The notes under the pieces were generated by a model. It searched no databases and was not told the DNA's origin. It worked only from the letters and a program-made list of their open reading frames with translations. 64,000 nt of DNA, from positions 12,400,164 to 12,464,163 of the forward strand of contig NC_087185.1 in the NCBI RefSeq assembly GCF_035594125.1, written 5' to 3'. Position 1 is the first letter of the stretch. Each line of letters begins with the position of its first letter. Shown here piece after piece: positions 56,003-64,000 of this stretch. Made by a program: the position numbers and the translations under genes. The DNA is from Scylla paramamosain. Lineage: Eukaryota > Arthropoda > Malacostraca > Decapoda > Portunidae.

Positions 56003-56006
56003 TTAA

Positions 56007-57825
<1,819 letters not shown>

Positions 57826-57965
57826 ATTTAACCTAGGTAACACCCCTAACAAACTAATGAAACTAACCATAACCAAACCTAACCAAATTAGCCTGACCTA
57901 ACTAACCTAGCCAAACCGCCATAATCTAACATAGGTATACAATCAAACTAACCAAACTACCTAGG
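57826..57965. repeat. Degenerate CCTAA/CCAAA-rich tract
   Basis: Loose repeats of AACCTAACC/AACCAAAC, similar in style to 17130-17520. Confidence 0.6.
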
Positions 57966-58830
57966 AGTGCAGGTGGGGCCCCATTAGTTAATAATTTAGT
58001 TAACCAATGACTTCATGCATAAATATGATTTATATTAGTTACCTAGGTAAAAAAAATAAAAAGTATACATTATGCACAAATAAACACACTTATCAATGAC
58101 ATGGCTTGCAAGCTGAAGTTAACCAACCATTGAATTGTCACTCACATGCGAGGGAGGAGACAAGGAATGTTGTTGGATGTAAAGCCCTTAGGCCTTAGGT
58201 CCTTAGGAGGTAGGTAGAATACTGGCTGTCTGTGCACTTCGTCAGGCTTCGTCGTGTTTTTTGTTGAAGCCGTGAAGGTAAGCTGTGTTACACCACAACC
58301 CCTATTGCCCCATAAGTGCAGTAAGCAGGTAGTATCAGGCTTGATGAAGGTACAGGCCTAGATCTCACACAGTGCAGAATAAACGTGTACTGGTCTCGTA
58401 GTGGCCCGGGCAGCACCTCGTAAAAAAAAAAAAAAAAATGCCGGTTCAACATTTGGACATCTCGATGCGCATGTAACTACTCTTATTCTTTTATCATTCT
58501 TCTCGTTATACTTCTTCAAAATTTCATACTACTAAATGTTTCATCTGAGATAACAAATATATATTTCTTACCTTGTATGTCTCCCCAGAGTAGAATATTC
58601 CATCTTCTGGTTACAGAGGTCGAAATAAACTTGCATTACCTAAATATTACATAGAACGTCTGACCTTTTTCTTTTTATTCCATTATGAAATATTTTCATC
58701 ATCACCTTAGGTAAAAACTGTATACGATAAATGCACATCAACATACAAAGGCGCTACATGGCAAGTTTTGATAACGATGCCATGTCGCAATGAACATTAC
58801 GCATGACAAATAATAATAATAATAATAATG

Positions 58831-58884
<54 letters not shown>

Positions 58885-59278
58885 CACGAAGCATGCGTTT
58901 TTTTTTTTTTTTTTCAAGGCATTTGGTATATCAACAATGAATAAGTATTATATTCCGAGTATTTCATAAAGGTTGATACCGAAGACAACCGCTTAGCAAC
59001 AAAGAAAATGCAACATTTACAGACACCCTGTTGCTTCCATTTACAGTACTTATCTGTATTTAATTCTATCACGACAAAATATTATTTTGATAATATGGAG
59101 GCTTATGGTGTCTCGGCACACACTGAACATTGCTTATTACATGTTAACAAGACTCAGTCAAGAAATTCAAGGCATCACAACCAAAATGCATGTCACATAC
59201 AACAGGTGAATTTGTAAGCCATGATTACAGTTACTTCCTGTTACTATTTATGGGGAAAGTACGTAAAAACGACTGTTG
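57966..59278. other. Unassigned intergenic DNA with (TAA)n
   Basis: Contains (TAA)n at 58807-58882. A donor-like GAAG|GTAAGC near 58277 is isolated. No coding homology. Confidence 0.45.
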
Positions 59279-59386
59279 AGATGAGGTATGAGATTGTGAT
59301 CGGAGGAGCCCAACGGAGAAGATAGGGTAATCAGAAGTAATCAGCGTAATCAGAAGTATTAGAGTTTAGGAAAAGGTCAGAATTAA
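59279..59386 (-). pseudogene. LINE family B endonuclease scrap
   Basis: 108 bp matching 25340-25425 in the same orientation (text 'gttgtgatcggaggagcccaa'). Confidence 0.7.
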
Positions 59387-59479
59387 GTTCATTTCTCCAA
59401 ATCTATCTTTTAACTTCTATCAATGGCGTCAAGTTCGTGCGCTTAGTGTTTTGTATAAAGTCTTTTTTTTTTTTTTTTC

Positions 59480-59790
59480 AACAATAATCAGCATCCCTTA
59501 TAGTGCCTTGCCTTTTCAGTCCTGTTCGAGTGACTAGGTTTATTCGCAGTCTTAATGATCCTGCTATGGATCTTATAAATGTTCATACGATGCAGTTTTC
59601 GCGGTGTTTTATTCCTGTTTGTCAAAATGTGGAATCAATTGCCCAACAAGATTATTGAAACTGCAGACATTTCTACATTTAAATGTCGTGTGTCTGTCTA
59701 TTTGCATGATTTATTTATTTATTTATTTATTTGTTTTTATTTGTTTATTTTATTTTATTTTATTTTATTTTATTTTTTTTTTAGGCGTTC
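59480..59790 (+). pseudogene. LINE ORF2 C-terminal scrap
   Basis: Reads RVTRFIRSLNDPAMDLINVH then, after frame shift, VKMWNQLPNKIIETADISTF and KCRVSVYL, a common LINE ORF2 C-terminus. Followed by a (TTTA)n tail (59707-59785). Confidence 0.6.
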
Positions 59791-59914
59791 CGTGTGCCCA
59801 GTTTCCTTAAATTCGATGCCTCTACATCTCTCTAGTATTTTGCATGGGTTCAGTGTCTGTCTGTTTCTGCAACCTGGAGGGAGGCTTTAATAGCTTAATG
59901 ATAATTATAATACA

Positions 59915-61905
<1,991 letters not shown>

Positions 61906-62010
61906 AAAAAAAAGATTCATATTAAGATCACGCAGTACATAGTTCATACATACTTTCATACTTTTATTTACATATTGTACACGTATATATACACAGTGCA
62001 GGCTACATTT

Positions 62011-62014
<4 letters not shown>

Positions 62015-62105
<91 letters not shown>
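62015..62105. repeat. (TA)n microsatellite abutting a LINE 3' end
   Basis: About 90 bp of TA immediately beside the minus-strand LINE remnant at 62106. Confidence 0.97.
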
Positions 62106-62108
<3 letters not shown>

Positions 62109-62760
62109 CAGCTCTCTAATTAAATTGGTCTCGGTCAAGAAAGCCATCAGCCTATCGACCACATCCGGTTGCTTTATCACATAAAAGTAGGTCTGCGTTA
62201 AGAGGAGGCCGCGGCTCCGGCAGTAAGCTACGAAGGGCCGCCTCTCCTCCCGATAACGCACACAGTAAAGCAGGGTGTGTTTGATAGAGAGGGTAACGTT
62301 ACAGGTGGTACATTGTGGTGGAAAGGCATCGGCTATGTAGGGAAGCATATGTGTAGGAAGGGTGCAGCCCATCCTAACGCGTGCGAGGACCACCTCCTCC
62401 TACCGTGTGGGGAGACTGGAGGAGGCCCACTCTCCCAGGATGGGTTTTGGGGTGTATGTAGATGGAAATGTGACTGTGGCACAGGAGTTTTAATGATGTT
62501 CTAACAACTGGGAGACATAACTGCAGATCCCGAAGGAGGTTCCACGCTCCCTCGAGCTCTGCAGCAGACCGAGCCAGCATGTCACCCAGTTCATTCCAGC
62601 GTATACTGGAATGTCCAGTCACCCAGATCAGTGAGAAGGATTTACAACAAGAATTTAGTTTGTTAATGATACTGCCCTGGATTTCATTTTGTATCCGTGT
62701 GGCCGGACTCTATTGTCTGAAGGGCTGACATAGAATCAGAAAAAATTTACAATCGAATGA
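62106..62760 (-). pseudogene. LINE ORF2: RNase H and C-terminal tail
   Basis: Minus strand: SDSMSALQTIE (about 62735, RNase H), then VTGHSSIRWNELGDMLARSA (about 62610, the end of RNase H). The tail reads LARVRMGCTLPTHMLPYI, CTTCNVTLSIKHTLLYCVRY, with C-x2-C...H...C as in Jockey/I ORF2 C-termini. Frame breaks near 62400 and 62630. The nominal 3' end is directly fused to (TA)n. Confidence 0.7.
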
Positions 62761-62938
62761 TGAGTTGAATTTAATATATAATCTATGGTATAATTTATGC
62801 ATAATCTATCTTATTAATAGTAAAAAGTTCAGCAGAAAAACTCCAATCTATGAGTAGGTAGTTGGAAACTGAGGGCGCACTCACACGTCCACACACTTGC
62901 ACCCACACATTCATCCGTTTTGGAGCCGTCAGTGCATA
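62761..62938. other. Unassigned DNA
   Basis: No signal. Confidence 0.4.
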
Positions 62939-64000
62939 CACTTGAAACACTTGAAACACTTTATTATACTTTGCATGAGTTAAAACATAGATTAAATATA
63001 TTTTTGAATAGCAAAGCAGCCCATATAAAGCCGAGGCTTTTTGGGCAGTAATACTTATAAGATAATTAAATTATCTTCTCAACCCCATTCCATATGTTGC
63101 CAGTAGCATAGGCAATATCTTTACATACATAAATATACATATTAACTTTGTCCATACATACATGTATACTAGCATGCATCCGCCCATACATACACACATT
63201 CACACAAAATCATAACACACATAGGCATATAAATGATATATGTAATATACATACACAAATGCAAACACGCATATATACACAATATTTTATTACAATGTAC
63301 GTGACACCAGTGACATAACTATATATTTTATTTTATTTTGTTTTGTGTTGCCTGATTGAATGAATGTTTGATTGTCAATTTAATAAGTGGAAATTATATG
63401 TTTCTTATTTTTTTTTTTAAATGAAAGTATTGTGGGTAATAATCTAATGTGTTCTGGAATCGAATTCCATGTTTTTGGGCCAGTATAAGATAATGAATGT
63501 TGAAATATCGTTAGGTGGTGAAGTGGTATGGAGAGGTTGTCTCGAGCACGTGTAGGATAGTTATGTTGATGTCTTATAGCTGTATTGTTTGTGTCTTTAA
63601 TTTGTTTGTACATCTGAATTCCAATTTGCACTTTATTAATATCAACTTCAATATATTTGTCTCTTTGAAAAGAAGTTGTGTATGAGCAAAATAGTCACTG
63701 AATGTTATGATTTTAATTATTTTTTTTTTGCAATCTGAAGAGTGGTATCAGGTGTGTTGGATAGGTGTTGCACCAGATAGGTATGCAGTACTGTAAGTGT
63801 GGTAAAACATGTGCATTATATAAAATTATAAGTACATATTGTGGAACTAAATCTTTAATCTGGTACAGGAGGGAAACAATCCTGGATAATTTCAGCATGA
63901 GATTTGATATGTGTGGTTTGAAAGTCATATTTTCATCATAGGTTATTCCTAGTAAGTTATGGTGATTAGTTCTATTAATAATCTTATCATGATAAAACAG
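62939..64000 (-). pseudogene. CR1-like LINE, 3' part, runs off the window
   Basis: Same family as 38774-44413: the tail TTGAAACACTTGAAACAC and following 3' UTR correspond to 38774-38900. ORF2 C-terminal remnants are at 63631-63380 (YPTRARDNLSIPLHHLTIFQ; YTGPKTWNSIPEHIRLL) and 63928-63713 (LMLKLSRIVSLLYQIKDLVP; YCIPIWCNTYPTHL). These parallel LKISRHIALLYQIRDF and YCDPIWSTTYPTF of the better copy. A frame break lies in a T-run near 63719. Confidence 0.8.

Noticed and set aside
58250..58290. Possible host first exon with donor GAAG|GTAAGC
   Set aside because: Isolated donor with no coding potential or downstream exon.

Overview
The window reads as intergenic DNA from a large, repeat-rich arthropod genome, most probably a decapod crustacean. 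This rests on long (TA)n, (CT)n and (TAA)n tracts, degenerate CCTAA-rich minisatellites (CCTAA is the complement of the arthropod telomere unit TTAGG), and the mix of Jockey-like, CR1-like, Ty3/gypsy, PIF/Harbinger and piggyBac elements. Species is inference. I see no convincing intact host gene, no tRNA or rRNA gene and nothing bacterial. The only possible non-transposon exon is a THAP zinc-finger first exon at 13829-13926.

Layout. 1-1877: 5' part of a decayed Jockey-type LINE (minus). 2540-4880: decayed LINE reverse transcriptase (minus) holding a hAT-like insert and a (TA)n block. 5013-5664: short PIF/Harbinger derivative. 5868-12286: young, coding-complete Ty3/gypsy element (745-bp LTRs, target duplication GACACC) inserted into the 3' end of a minus-strand LINE (pieces 5825-5867 and 12287-13216). 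13318-13690: gag scrap; 13829-13926: THAP exon. 16431-16959: HARBI1-like transposase remnant (minus), possibly continued by an exon at 22532-22687 beyond a compact gypsy element (17720-22459, 151-bp LTRs, duplication CTTTG). 22869-23534: PIF/Harbinger miniature element with a MADF exon (TAA duplication). 23909-25928: two opposed fragments of one LINE family.

26117-53045 is the main structure: one plus-strand Jockey-type element split twice. The first insert (28882-35949) carries two piggyBac-type transposase genes and is bordered by an exact 119-bp direct repeat. The second (37054-51097) is a 14-kb LTR retrotransposon with duplication GTCT whose domains run gag-PR-IN-RT-RH, the Gmr1-like order. 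That element was itself invaded by a nearly intact CR1-like LINE (38774-44413, minus) and by a unit encoding an intact 630-residue DUF7869-type protein (about 46876-49539, minus). The Jockey reading frame resumes exactly across the 14-kb insertion.

53046-64000: minisatellite, many microsatellites, a piggyBac-like miniature element (55620-56002), further LINE fragments, and a CR1-like LINE running off the right edge. The coding regions are selfish-element enzymes (nucleocapsid proteins, proteases, reverse transcriptases, integrases and cut-and-paste transposases). The useful biology here is insertion order, unusual domain order, and a possibly under-described transposase family.
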